From Anaerolineae bacterium (lineage in GTDB: Bacteria; Chloroflexota; Anaerolineae; Aggregatilineales; Phototrophicaceae), in NCBI GenBank assembly GCA_026645945.1, contig JAPKMO010000008.1, forward strand, positions 1-64,000: a stretch of DNA of 64,000 nt. The letters are read 5' to 3'. Position 1 is the first letter of the stretch. Each line of letters begins with the position of its first letter. The notes below the pieces were generated by a model. The model ran no database searches, was not told the DNA's origin, and was given only the letters and a program-made list of their open reading frames with translations. Shown here piece by piece: positions 23,190 to 30,967 of this stretch. A program made the translations under genes and the position numbers.

Positions 23190-24281
23190 CTACCCGGCGG
23201 TTTGTGCCGCCTCCTCCAGCGCGGCCAGCGCCAGCCGCGCAGCCTCGTCCCAGGTAAAACGCGCCGCCTGATGATAACCCCGCTCGCGCAGCAGCCCGCG
23301 CAGGGTTTCATCTTCCGACAGCCGCCCCATCGCCCTGGCAACGGCCTCGACATCCAGCGGGTTGACCAGCAGCCCGGCTTCGCCGGCCAGTTCTGGCAGG
23401 CTGGAAGTACTGCTGGCGATGACCGGCGTGCCGCAGCGCATGGCCTCCACCACCGGGAAGCCGAAACCTTCGTACAGCGTGGGGAAAACCAGCGCCAGCG
23501 CCCCGGCCAGCAGCGCGCCCCGGTCGGCATCGTCCACGTAACCGGGCAGAATCACCCCCTCCACACCGTCCACCCAGGCCGGGTCGAACAGCCAGCCGCG
23601 CGCGCCCGCCAGCACCAGCGCCGCCGGATCGTCCGGGTGGTTTTTGCGCCACAGCCGATAAGCCTGGACGATGCGGGCGATATTTTTGCGCGGCTGAAGT
23701 GTGCCGATAAACAGGAAATAACGCGGCGGCAGGCCGTACCGGGCGCGCACCTGTTCAATGCTGCCGGCAGGTGGTGTGTCCACGCCGGGATACACGACGC
23801 GGATTTTGCCCGGCGGCGCGCTGTAAAAACGCGCCAGGTCGTCGGCGGTGGCCTGGCTGTCGGCCAGGATGATCGCGGCGCGGCGGGCGCTGTGGCGCGT
23901 CGTCCAGTCCAGATACAGCCGGTCTTTGAGCGGGTGCGCCTGCGGAAAATACCGGAAACCCAGGTCGTGGACGGTCACGGCGGCGCGGCCCGGAAAAACC
24001 AGCGGCAGCGTGTGCGCCGGGACGAACAATATATCCGGGCGGTCGCGCCAGATTTCAGCGGCCAGCCGCAAATGCGTCCAGGCGCGGCGGAAGGGAATCA
24101 CCCGCTGCTGCACCCGTTCCGAGGGCGGGAATAAACCCGGCGGCGGCGCATCGCGGAAGTAGAGCGCCAGTTGGTGGCACGTGTTTAGGCGGATGATCGC
24201 GCGGATGAGTTCGATGGCATAACGTTCGGTGCCGGTCACGCGGGCGGCAGTACACCGGCTGGCGTCAATGGCGAGGCGCAT
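23190..24281 (-). CDS. GT4-family glycosyltransferase
   Basis: This 363-residue GT-B enzyme belongs to CAZy family GT4. The N-terminal half contains ARVTGTERYAIELIRAI and VTVHDLGFRYFP. The donor-binding half has FIGTLQPRKNIARIVQAY and the EX7E motif in FPTLYEGFGFPVVEAMRCGTPVIAS. It is probably a mannosyl- or galactosyltransferase of a surface glycan. It starts directly after the stop of the upstream membrane protein and ends 10 bases before the GT9-GT26 gene, so the three form one leftward operon. Donor and acceptor cannot be told from sequence. Confidence 0.93.
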   Translation of the reverse strand: MRLAIDASRCTAARVTGTERYAIELIRAIIRLNTCHQLALYFRDAPPPGLFPPSERVQQRVIPFRRAWTHLRLAAEIWRDRPDILFVPAHTLPLVFPGRAAVTVHDLGFRYFPQAHPLKDRLYLDWTTRHSARRAAIILADSQATADDLARFYSAPPGKIRVVYPGVDTPPAGSIEQVRARYGLPPRYFLFIGTLQPRKNIARIVQAYRLWRKNHPDDPAALVLAGARGWLFDPAWVDGVEGVILPGYVDDADRGALLAGALALVFPTLYEGFGFPVVEAMRCGTPVIASSTSSLPELAGEAGLLVNPLDVEAVARAMGRLSEDETLRGLLRERGYHQAARFTWDEAARLALAALEEAAQTAG

Positions 24282-25118
24282 TCATCCTCGCCGGATGACC
24301 GGCAGCAGCCAGACGACCAGCAGCGCCACCGCCGCCACCGGCCATAAACCGGCGGCCATCTCCAGCAGGCTGCCGGGCAGCAGGCCGAAGGTGACGGCCA
24401 GCGCCGCCAGGCCGGAGACGGCCAGCAGCACCCCCGGCAGAATCAACCGGCGGTCGGGTGGGGCGGCCAGCGCCGCCGACAAGAAAAAGGCCGCCCCCAG
24501 GCCGATCAAGGCCAGCGGCCAGCCGCGCGCCGCCCCCGGCGAACCCGGCACGGCCAGCAGCAGCAGCGCGCCGCCCATGCCGCCCAGCGCCAGCGCCAGG
24601 AACAGGCTGCCGCGCGCCCAGCGCCCGGACGATAACCAGCGCCCGGCCAGGATGATGACCACCCCGCTGCCCAGCGCCAGCGCCACCAATCCGCTGTCCG
24701 GCGGTGTTCCGGTGGTGAAGGCGAACGTCAGCCACGCGCCGAGCGCGATCAGAACCAGCGCCGGCAGAACAGACGCCACCTGCCCGCGCCGCAGCACGAC
24801 CGGCGGCGGAACGGGGAAAAACAGTTCCGGGTGTTCCAGCCGCATCCGGCGTTCTTCGGCGGCCATCGCTTCGGCTTCGGCCTGGGCAATACGCGCCTGT
24901 TCGGCGGCTTCCTGCTCCGCCAGCATATCGCTGAGGGTGGATACCGCCGCCAGCGCCGCTTCGATGTCCAGCCCTTCCGCCGGGGCGGGCGCGGTTTCAG
25001 TTTCCGGTTCTGCCGGCGCGCCGGTTTCATCGGGCGGGGCAAAATGCGCGTCGTCGGTTTCATCCGGCGCGTCGAGTGGTTCGGTTTCAGGATAAAAGTC
25101 GTGTTTTTCGTCGTTCAT
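24282..25118 (-). CDS. unknown membrane protein with acidic N-terminus
   Basis: This 278-residue protein begins with about 100 very acidic residues (EPLDAPDETDDAHFAPPDE and similar) containing a short Ala/Glu helix, AEQEAAEQARIAQAEAEA. It then has seven or eight closely spaced hydrophobic helices with many Gly, Ala and Leu residues. I recognise no family. The ATG at 25118 was chosen because the upstream TTG at 25154 lacks support, although neither has a strong ribosome site. Its stop abuts the GT4 start, so it is the first gene of the glycan operon. Its compact helices might form a small transporter-like or scaffolding module. Confidence 0.6.
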   Translation of the reverse strand: MNDEKHDFYPETEPLDAPDETDDAHFAPPDETGAPAEPETETAPAPAEGLDIEAALAAVSTLSDMLAEQEAAEQARIAQAEAEAMAAEERRMRLEHPELFFPVPPPVVLRRGQVASVLPALVLIALGAWLTFAFTTGTPPDSGLVALALGSGVVIILAGRWLSSGRWARGSLFLALALGGMGGALLLLAVPGSPGAARGWPLALIGLGAAFFLSAALAAPPDRRLILPGVLLAVSGLAALAVTFGLLPGSLLEMAAGLWPVAAVALLVVWLLPVIRRG

Positions 25119-25169
25119 GCGGTTGATTGTGGCGCGTTTTGCGGCTGAACGCAAGCGGCGAGGCGGGGC

Positions 25170-25198
25170 TTGATCGGCGCGCGCGCAACTGCTATACT
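25170..25198 (+). promoter_or_regulatory. promoter of the tRNA-Cys gene
   Basis: TTGATC (25170-25175) and TATACT (25193-25198) are separated by exactly 17 bases. The -10 box ends 18 bases before the first base of the mature tRNA, a typical arrangement for a stable-RNA promoter. Confidence 0.8.
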
Positions 25199-25216
25199 AT
25201 CCACACGTCAAACGAT

Positions 25217-25288
25217 GGCGACGTAGCCAAGTGGTAAGGCAGAGCTCTGCAAAAGCTCGATACGCCGGTTCGAATCCGGCCGTCGCCT
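25217..25288 (+). tRNA. tRNA-Cys (GCA)
   Basis: A 72-base cloverleaf can be drawn directly. The acceptor arms GGCGACG and CGTCGCC pair perfectly, the anticodon arm is GAGCT-CTGCAAA-AGCTC with GCA at positions 34-36, and the T arm is GCCGG-TTCGAAT-CCGGC. The variable loop has five bases and the discriminator base is T, as expected for cysteine. The CCA end is not encoded. The gene is a single transcription unit between its own promoter and terminator. Confidence 0.97.
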
Positions 25289-25293
25289 CTGGA

Positions 25294-25326
25294 AAGACAT
25301 CCGCACCATACGCGGGTGTCTTTTTT
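25294..25326 (+). terminator. intrinsic terminator of tRNA-Cys
   Basis: AAGACATCCGC (25294-25304) pairs with GCGGGTGTCTT (25312-25322), with one G-U pair and a 7-base loop. The stem runs into a T tract at 25321-25326, six bases after the tRNA. Confidence 0.9.
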
Positions 25327-25530
25327 AGTTCCGAGTGCTGAGGGATGAGTGCCGAGAAAAGGTTCAACGCAAAAGCGCGAAAGAGGCAAAGGCGCGGAGT
25401 AGGGGTGGGTTTCCAAACCCAGCCCCGCTGCGCGATTTTGGGGGGTTTACAAACCGGCAAAAAAGGGTATGATGAAAATGACCCGGCCAAACAAACCGGG
25501 TTTATTATCCGTGAGTTGAGAGAAGGAACA

Positions 25531-25602
25531 ATGTCCGAGTCTCACAGTAAGAAGCTGGAGCAGCCGCCCTTAGCCGGCGGCGGTAGCGCGGCTCGGCGTT
25601 AA
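25531..25602 (+). CDS. possible 23-codon leader ORF upstream of DUF1003
   Basis: An ATG at 25531 preceded by GAAGGA opens a 23-codon frame that ends with a Gly-Gly-Gly-Ser-Ala-Ala-Arg-Arg segment and a TAA. It contains two Pro and three Gly in its middle. Its DNA also folds (gccgcc at 25563-25568 with ggcggc at 25576-25581), so it could be a leader peptide or just part of a structured 5' UTR. Coding support is weak. Confidence 0.28.
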   Translation: MSESHSKKLEQPPLAGGGSAARR

Positions 25603-25764
25603 TCCCCCTCCTTGTGGACCAGGGGGTGACGCGCCCGGCGTTACCGCCGTACCCTGGTCGGCACTGTTCCACACCCGATTTTACCAACTTAATCGCTCGA
25701 AGGGTCGCTTCGATGCCGGTCGGCGTGGGCGGCCCGGTGTGTCACACGTGCAATGGAGGTCATT
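25603..25764 (+). promoter_or_regulatory. structured 5' leader of the DUF1003 gene
   Basis: A nested hairpin is visible. The outer stem pairs ACCAGGG (25618-25624) with CCCTGGT (25652-25658). The inner stem pairs GGTGACGC (25625-25632) with GCGTTACC (25638-25645), with one G-U pair and a 5-base loop. A 6-base bulge interrupts the 3' side. No intrinsic terminator is evident, so any control would act on translation. DUF1003 genes are often associated with ion stress, but I could not match this leader to the M-box, yybP-ykoY or another class. Confidence 0.45.
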
Positions 25765-26406
25765 TTGTACAACGATCTGCTGCTCAACCGGATCGCGGGT
25801 GCTCCCATCGAGAATCCTGACGATCGTATTCAGGAACTCATTGACGAAATCGAGGAACTCAAGAGTCTGCTCAGCCCCGAAGCGCAGGAATTGATTCGCC
25901 ACCTGCGCCCGCGCATCGTCACCGACGACGTGTACGAGGACATTGACGAGCGAGCTTCGCTGGGCGACCGGCTGGCCGACCGGCTGGCAGCTTTCGCCGG
26001 AAGCTGGAAGTTCATCATCGGTTTTGCGCTGGCGATGGCGGTCTGGATTGCCGTTAACTACTCGATGGGGGCGGAGGCGTTCGACCCGTTTCCGTTCATT
26101 CTGCTTAACCTCACGCTCAGTACGCTGGCGGCCTTGCAGGCGCCGGTGATTTTGATGTCTCAAAACCGCCAGGCGACTAAAGATCGAGCGGTTGCACAGA
26201 ATGATTATCATGTTAATCTAAAAAATGAGGTCGAAATCGCCGACCTGCACCGCAAGATTGACGCGCTGACCGAGGCGCTGGCGATGCAGACCCGGATGGT
26301 CAACGCGCTGGTGGAAGCCCGCCGCAAGGAATTAAGCGCGACGGTGCGGGTGATGGAAAGCACGCTGCCGGCGGTGCGGAAGGTCGGCCAGGCGGCGGCG
26401 GACTGA
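25765..26406 (+). CDS. DUF1003 membrane protein
   Basis: This 213-residue protein contains the DUF1003 core: SLGDRLADRLAAFAGSWKFIIGFALAMAVWIAVN, then PFPFILLNLTLSTLAALQAPVILMSQNRQ, two helices joined by a short loop with the conserved DPFPFILLN. A C-terminal helix begins at the diagnostic KDRAVAQNDYHVNLKNEVEI. The N-terminal 60 residues are acidic and helical. DUF1003 is widespread but of unknown function, often found near cation transporters. The best start is the TTG at 25765: GGAGG lies five bases upstream, overlapping the alternative ATG at 25753. A long structured leader precedes it. Confidence 0.88.
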   Translation: MYNDLLLNRIAGAPIENPDDRIQELIDEIEELKSLLSPEAQELIRHLRPRIVTDDVYEDIDERASLGDRLADRLAAFAGSWKFIIGFALAMAVWIAVNYSMGAEAFDPFPFILLNLTLSTLAALQAPVILMSQNRQATKDRAVAQNDYHVNLKNEVEIADLHRKIDALTEALAMQTRMVNALVEARRKELSATVRVMESTLPAVRKVGQAAAD

Positions 26407-26441
26407 AACGTATATTTCCGGCCAATTGGGTGTTGGCTCAA

Positions 26442-26471
26442 GGGGCGAAATCGTGGGGACGGTTTCGCCCC
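26442..26471. terminator. bidirectional hairpin between convergent genes
   Basis: GGGGCGAAA (26442-26450) and TTTCGCCCC (26463-26471) form a perfect 9-bp stem with a 12-base loop. It lies between the convergent DUF1003 and FAD-oxidase genes and can serve both. Neither strand has a long U-run. Its gggcgaa arms recur in hairpins at 33738 and 36573. Confidence 0.55.
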
Positions 26472-26498
26472 GGCGTGTTTATGCAGGGATGTCCCCCG

Positions 26499-27902
26499 TT
26501 ACGCCTGTTCTGGCTCAGGGAAAATTTTGCCGGGATTGAGGATGCCGTTCGGGTCGAGCATCTGTTTGATGGCGCGCATCACGTCCAGGGCGGGGCCGTG
26601 TTCCTGGCGCATGTACTTGATTTTGCCGATGCCGACGCCATGTTCGCCGGTGGACGTGCCGCCCAGTTCCAGCGCTTTCGCCACAATCTGCGCGTTAACC
26701 TCCATCCGCAGCCGGTATTCCTCCTCGTCCACGAATGGGAACTCCACATGCACGTTGCCGTCCCCGGCGTGGCCGATCATATAGGCGGTGATGCCGTACC
26801 GGCGTTTAAGCTGCTCCACGAAGCCGATCAGTTCCGGGTAGGCGCTGATGGGTACGGCCACATCGTTGATGAAAAACCGTTTGTCCGGGTGCGAGCGCAC
26901 CATGATTTCGTAAGAATGGTGGCGCGCGTGCCACAGTTTTTTGCGTTCCGCGATGTCGGTGGTGGCGCGGAAGCTGACCGCGCCCATCGCCTCGCAAATT
27001 TCCCGCACGATATCCAGCCCCATTTGCAGCGATTCTTCGTGGGCGGCGTGGAACTCCATGAACAGGGTGGGATGGTCGGTCAGGTCAACGCCTTCGGCCT
27101 CGCGCAGCATGTGCGCGTGGGCGGCGTCTATCAGTTCCAGCGCCGCCGGGTCAAGCCCGCTGCCGCGCACGGCCACGACCGTTTCGACCGCCGCTTCGAC
27201 CGTCTCGAAGGCCGCCAGCGCCGCGCTCATGAACTGGGGGACGGGGACGAGTTTGAGTGTCGCTTCGGTGATGAGGCCCAGCGTGCCTTCGCTGCCGACG
27301 AACAGGTGCAGCAGGTCATACCCGGACGCCTGTTTGACCGACCGCGCGCCCAAGTTCAGCAGGCGGCCGTCGGCCAGGGCGACCTGCATCCGCAGCACGT
27401 TATCCTTGCTCGCGCCGTATTTGACCGTGCGAATGCCGGAGGCGTTGTTCGCCAGCATCCCGCCGACGGTGGCGTTCGCGCCGGGGTCGGGCGGGAAAAA
27501 CAGGCCGTAGCGGGTTAGCTGTTCGTTGAGGTCTTTGTGGCCGATGCCCGGCTGCACCGTCACCTGGAAGTCGTCGGCGTGGACGGCGATGATACGGGTC
27601 ATACGCTCGAAGGACATCAAAATGCCGCCGTAAAGCGGGATGGCGCTGCCCTCCAGCCCCGTACCGACGCCCCAGGCCGTGACCGGAATCCGGCGCCCGT
27701 TGGCGAAACGCAGCACCTCCACCACCTGGGCGGCTTCTGCCGGCCAGACGACCACTTCCGCCGGGCGTTCCGGGTGGTGAGACTGGTCGCGGGCGTGCAG
27801 GTCAAGGTCGGCGCGGGCGGCGCTGACGGCTTCCGCGCCGAGGATACGTTGAAGCTGGTTGAAATCATCCGGCGTAACCGGGTTGAAGGCAGGGGCGGGC
27901 AT
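26499..27902 (-). CDS. FAD-linked oxidase, GlcD / D-lactate dehydrogenase type
   Basis: This 467-residue flavoprotein has a PCMH-type FAD domain (VVVWPAEAAQVVEVLRFAN, WGVGTGLEGSAIPLYGGI, PPDPGANATVGGMLANNASGIRTVKYG, GSEGTLGLITEATLKL) and a C-terminal FAD-oxidase domain. The latter carries AYMIGHAGDGNVH and STGEHGVGIGK, whose histidines bind a divalent metal or the substrate carboxylate. The family includes glycolate oxidase GlcD and cytochrome-linked D-lactate dehydrogenases. The length and single-subunit form favour a D-lactate or D-2-hydroxyacid dehydrogenase. No glcE or glcF gene adjoins it. The ATG at 27902 follows AAAGGAA. Confidence 0.92.
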   Translation of the reverse strand: MPAPAFNPVTPDDFNQLQRILGAEAVSAARADLDLHARDQSHHPERPAEVVVWPAEAAQVVEVLRFANGRRIPVTAWGVGTGLEGSAIPLYGGILMSFERMTRIIAVHADDFQVTVQPGIGHKDLNEQLTRYGLFFPPDPGANATVGGMLANNASGIRTVKYGASKDNVLRMQVALADGRLLNLGARSVKQASGYDLLHLFVGSEGTLGLITEATLKLVPVPQFMSAALAAFETVEAAVETVVAVRGSGLDPAALELIDAAHAHMLREAEGVDLTDHPTLFMEFHAAHEESLQMGLDIVREICEAMGAVSFRATTDIAERKKLWHARHHSYEIMVRSHPDKRFFINDVAVPISAYPELIGFVEQLKRRYGITAYMIGHAGDGNVHVEFPFVDEEEYRLRMEVNAQIVAKALELGGTSTGEHGVGIGKIKYMRQEHGPALDVMRAIKQMLDPNGILNPGKIFPEPEQA

Positions 27903-27967
27903 GGCCGATTCCTTTTAATATGCTGGTGAACGATGTTTGACGCGCACTATAATAACGCTCAGGACAA

Positions 27968-28021
27968 AACCGCCAAGACGCAAAGGACGCCAAGCGTATT
28001 TAATGATTCATCCTGGCGGTT
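27968..28021. repeat. dispersed repeat bounded by aaccgcc/ggcggtt, copy B
   Basis: A 54-bp element begins aaccgccaagacgcaaagg and ends atcctggcggtt. The 8-base ends are inverted copies of each other. It aligns with copy A at 17755-17806. It lies in the 220-base gap between the oxidase and HlyIII genes, where nothing else is visible apart from a TACACT that may be a -10 box at 28080. Confidence 0.55.
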
Positions 28022-28124
28022 CAGATTGTAACTCAGAACGAAGGCCGATGTTTTATGCCGGGGAAAGGCGCTAACCGGGTACACTACAAAAAACGAACGC
28101 CGGCACAACATAGGATTAACCATC

Positions 28125-28757
28125 ATGCGCGCTTTCCGCGAACCCGTGAACGGCTTCACCCATCTGGCCGGGGCTTTCTTGGCGGCGGTCGGCCTGGTCT
28201 GGCTGGCGGCGTTGGCCTGGGGCGAGACGGCCAAACTGGTGACGGTGCTGATCTACGGCCTGAGCATGATTGCGCTGTACCTCGCCAGCGCGACCTTTCA
28301 TCTGGCGCAGGGCAGCGAACGCACGCTGCTGTGGCTGCGGCGGCTTGACCACGCCGCCATTTATGGCCTGATCGCCGGTACGTACACGCCGATCTGTTAC
28401 GCGGTGCTGGACGGCGGCTGGCGCTGGGGGATGCTGGCGCTGGTCTGGGGCTTTGCGGTGGTGGGCGCGGCTTATAAGCTGGCGCGGCTGCGGCAGGGAA
28501 GCCGCTGGTCGCTGGTCTTTTATCTGGTGATGGGCTGGCTGGGGCTGCTGGCGCTGCCGAAGGCGCTGGCGGTTCTGCCGCTGGGGGCGATTCTGCTGAT
28601 CGCTGCCGGGGGAGCGGCCTATTCGGTCGGGGCGGCCATTTTCGCCATCCGCAGGCCGAACTTCCACCCGCATTTCGGCCACCATGAAATCTGGCATCTG
28701 TGCGTGCTGACGGGCAGCGTCTTTCATTTTGCGGCCATCGCGCGGTATTTCGTTTAA
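28125..28757 (+). CDS. hemolysin III / PAQR-family membrane protein
   Basis: This 210-residue, seven-helix protein belongs to the HlyIII/TrhA branch of the PAQR superfamily. The family hallmarks are EPVNGFTHLAGAFLA at the start, SATFHLAQGSERTLLWLRRLDHAAIYGLIAGTYTPI, and HHEIWHLCVLTGSVFHFAAI at the end. The Ser, His and Asp residues here are the presumed zinc-binding hydrolase-like site. Bacterial TrhA has been linked to membrane-lipid fluidity control. It is monocistronic with a TAGGA ribosome site. The original haemolysin label does not imply virulence here. Confidence 0.95.
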   Translation: MRAFREPVNGFTHLAGAFLAAVGLVWLAALAWGETAKLVTVLIYGLSMIALYLASATFHLAQGSERTLLWLRRLDHAAIYGLIAGTYTPICYAVLDGGWRWGMLALVWGFAVVGAAYKLARLRQGSRWSLVFYLVMGWLGLLALPKALAVLPLGAILLIAAGGAAYSVGAAIFAIRRPNFHPHFGHHEIWHLCVLTGSVFHFAAIARYFV

Positions 28758-28806
28758 AATAAATGTCTGCGCAGAGAACCGTTTTTGCAGAAAGAGGGGG
28801 TAAATT

Positions 28807-29598
28807 ATGACCGAGCTGATTCTGTTAAACCGGCGTGACCGTCTGGTGGAGATCGTGCTGAACCGCCCGGAGAAACGCAACGCGCTGAACTGGCCGATGC
28901 TGGTCGAACTGGACGCCGCCCTGGACGAAGCCGAACGCATGGACGGCGCGCGGGTTATCCTGCTGCGCGGCGAAGGGGCGGGTTTTTCCGCCGGCATTGA
29001 TCTGACCGGCTTCCAGGAACTGGCGGCGCAGTTTGGCGAAAAGTGGCGCGAGAACCTGTTCCCGCTGACGCGGGCGCACCAGGCCGTTGCCAATAAAATC
29101 GAACGCCATTCGCTGCCGGTGATCGCGCTGCTGCACGGGTTCTGCCTGGGATTGGGGCTGGAACTGGCGCTGGCGTGCGATTTCCGGCTGGCTGCTGAAG
29201 GCACGCGGCTGGGGCTGCCGGAGTCGCGCCTGGGTCTGATTCCCGACGTGGGCGGCACGACGCGGTTGGCGCGGCTGGCTGGCCCGGCGCGGGCGAAAGA
29301 ACTGATTCTGACCGGGCGCGCCATAGACGCGCAGACCGCCGCCGGTTGGGGCATCGTTAACTCGTGCGCGGCGGCGGAACAGTTGGTGGCCGAAGGCGAG
29401 GCGCTGGCGGCGGAAATCTGCCGGGCCGCGCCGCTGGCGGTGAGCTACGGTAAACGTATCATCAACGAATTAAACGACGCCGAGCGCGGTTTTCAACTGG
29501 AAGCCTGGGCGCAAAGCGTGTTGATGCGGACGGAAGATTTTGAAACCGGCGCGCAGGCCATGCTGGCCCGCCAGCCTGCCGAGTGGAAAGGGCGGTGA
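28807..29598 (+). CDS. enoyl-CoA hydratase/isomerase family protein
   Basis: This 263-residue crotonase-fold protein shows NRPEKRNALNWPM, the oxyanion-hole segment GEGAGFSAGIDLTGF and the second oxyanion segment LLHGFCLGLGLELALACDFRLAAEGTRLGLPESRLGLIPDVGGTTRL. The Glu of LPESRLG corresponds to one catalytic Glu of hydratases. The second position reads Asp in PDVGGT, a common replacement, so either a hydratase or an isomerase role is possible. The ribosome site is AGAGGGGG. There are no other fatty-acid or CoA-ester genes nearby, and the substrate is unknown. Confidence 0.92.
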   Translation: MTELILLNRRDRLVEIVLNRPEKRNALNWPMLVELDAALDEAERMDGARVILLRGEGAGFSAGIDLTGFQELAAQFGEKWRENLFPLTRAHQAVANKIERHSLPVIALLHGFCLGLGLELALACDFRLAAEGTRLGLPESRLGLIPDVGGTTRLARLAGPARAKELILTGRAIDAQTAAGWGIVNSCAAAEQLVAEGEALAAEICRAAPLAVSYGKRIINELNDAERGFQLEAWAQSVLMRTEDFETGAQAMLARQPAEWKGR

Positions 29599-29685
29599 CG
29601 TTCGCCGCTTGTCAGGCGTTCCTGATGGGTTTATCATTCTGCGACGGTGGGGGAATTTGCCGGAAGTAGAGATGAGATTGAAACC

Positions 29686-30939
29686 ATGACGGAACAAGAC
29701 CCGCTGCACGAGCCGCCGATAGACCCGCTGGCGGATACCAACCCATCGCTGACGATTAAGCCGGTTGAGCAGAAGCAGGCCGAACCGCTGGCCGGGTGGC
29801 GGCGCGCCATCGGCCTGCTCAGCCTGCTGGGGGCTGCCGGCTTGACGATTGCCACCGCGCTGCTGCTGCTGACGCCGGAAAGCGCCCCGCCGTCCCCGGT
29901 GATGACGGCGACCGAAACCCCAGTCGAGCCGACGGCGACCCTGACTATCGCGGCCAGCGCAACCGCCGCCGAAAACCCACCAGCGGCGGTTTTCCCCACC
30001 ATCGTCCCGGATGTGGCGGCGGCGCTGCTGAATGCTCCGCTGCTGCCGGTTGGCGATATGTCGTCGCTGGAAGTGGTGCGAAACATCTACAACCCGTTTA
30101 CCGTCGTGCCGGACCGCCCGCGTAGCGAAGTGATTCAATACGTCGCTGTCCGGGGCGATACGATTTACAGCATCGCGGAACGTTTTGGCCTGAGGCCTGA
30201 GTCTATTGCCTGGTCGAACCCGCGCAGCATCATCCGGGTGCTGCGTCCCGGCGATGTCATCAACGTACCGCCGGTAGACGGCGTTTTTCATCAAGTGGTC
30301 GGCAGCCGGACGGTAGGCGAAATCATTGCCAGCTTTAAGGTAGACGACCCCTACGTGGTGCTGGATTCTGAATATAACAACCTGTTCGGCGTAACGCCGG
30401 ATACGATTCTACCCAGCGGCACGTGGATTTTTATCCCCGGCGGTGAAGCGGAACAGATCACCTGGAATCCCGGCGTGCAGGTGGAGGGCGGCGACAGCCC
30501 GCGCCGGGGTTACGTGTCGGTGTTCGCGCCCGGCGACCCCGGAAGTTGTGGGCAGATCAATAATCCCGGCGGCGGCGCAAGCTGGGGATTCCCGTTGAGC
30601 GGCGCATATACCTTCATGCGGGGCTTCACGTCCTGGCATACCGGCGTTGATCTGGCCGCGCCGGTCGGCACACCGGTGCTGGCGGCCAACAGCGGGGCGG
30701 TGATTTTTGCCGGGTGGAACTCCTGGGGGTACGGCAATACGGTGGTGCTGGCGCACGGTCCGTACCTGACGCTGTACGGCCACATGAACAGTATCAACGT
30801 GGGCTGCGGGCAGTTGGTTTCGGTCGGGCAGGTCATCGGCGCGGTGGGCAACACAGGCAACTCGTCCGGGCCGCACCTGCACTTTGAAATCCGCAGCGGC
30901 GATACGCCGACCGACCCGGCGGCGACGATTTCGTTTTAG
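29686..30939 (+). CDS. LysM-M23 peptidoglycan endopeptidase
   Basis: This 417-residue membrane-anchored protein has one transmembrane helix (about 37-58), a Thr/Pro/Ala-rich stalk, a LysM domain (VRGDTIYSIAERFGLRPESI, then LRPGDVINVPP), a second LysM-like segment (IASFKVDD to TWIFIPGG) and a C-terminal M23 peptidase. All zinc ligands and the catalytic His are present in WHTGVDLAAPVGTPV, LYGHMNS and GPHLHFEIRSG, so it should be an active lysostaphin-type endopeptidase. It probably trims or remodels the cell wall during growth. The ATG at 29686 is assumed; a GTG at 29647 is the alternative and neither has a clear ribosome site. PucR follows 28 bases later. Confidence 0.93.
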   Translation: MTEQDPLHEPPIDPLADTNPSLTIKPVEQKQAEPLAGWRRAIGLLSLLGAAGLTIATALLLLTPESAPPSPVMTATETPVEPTATLTIAASATAAENPPAAVFPTIVPDVAAALLNAPLLPVGDMSSLEVVRNIYNPFTVVPDRPRSEVIQYVAVRGDTIYSIAERFGLRPESIAWSNPRSIIRVLRPGDVINVPPVDGVFHQVVGSRTVGEIIASFKVDDPYVVLDSEYNNLFGVTPDTILPSGTWIFIPGGEAEQITWNPGVQVEGGDSPRRGYVSVFAPGDPGSCGQINNPGGGASWGFPLSGAYTFMRGFTSWHTGVDLAAPVGTPVLAANSGAVIFAGWNSWGYGNTVVLAHGPYLTLYGHMNSINVGCGQLVSVGQVIGAVGNTGNSSGPHLHFEIRSGDTPTDPAATISF

Positions 30940-30967
30940 GGCTGCGGGTTCAATGATCGAGAGGACG

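Noticed and set aside
23180-23530. N-terminal extension of the GT9-GT26 protein to 23530
   Set aside because: The extra 117 residues are Trp/Arg-rich and lie over the 3' part of the GT4 gene in another frame. A proper start with GT9 homology begins at 23179.
25603-25764. M-box or yybP-ykoY riboswitch upstream of DUF1003
   Set aside because: The hairpin GGTGACGC/GCGTTACC is clear, but the conserved M-box loops and the yybP GGGGAGUA element could not be found. It is kept only as an unclassified leader.
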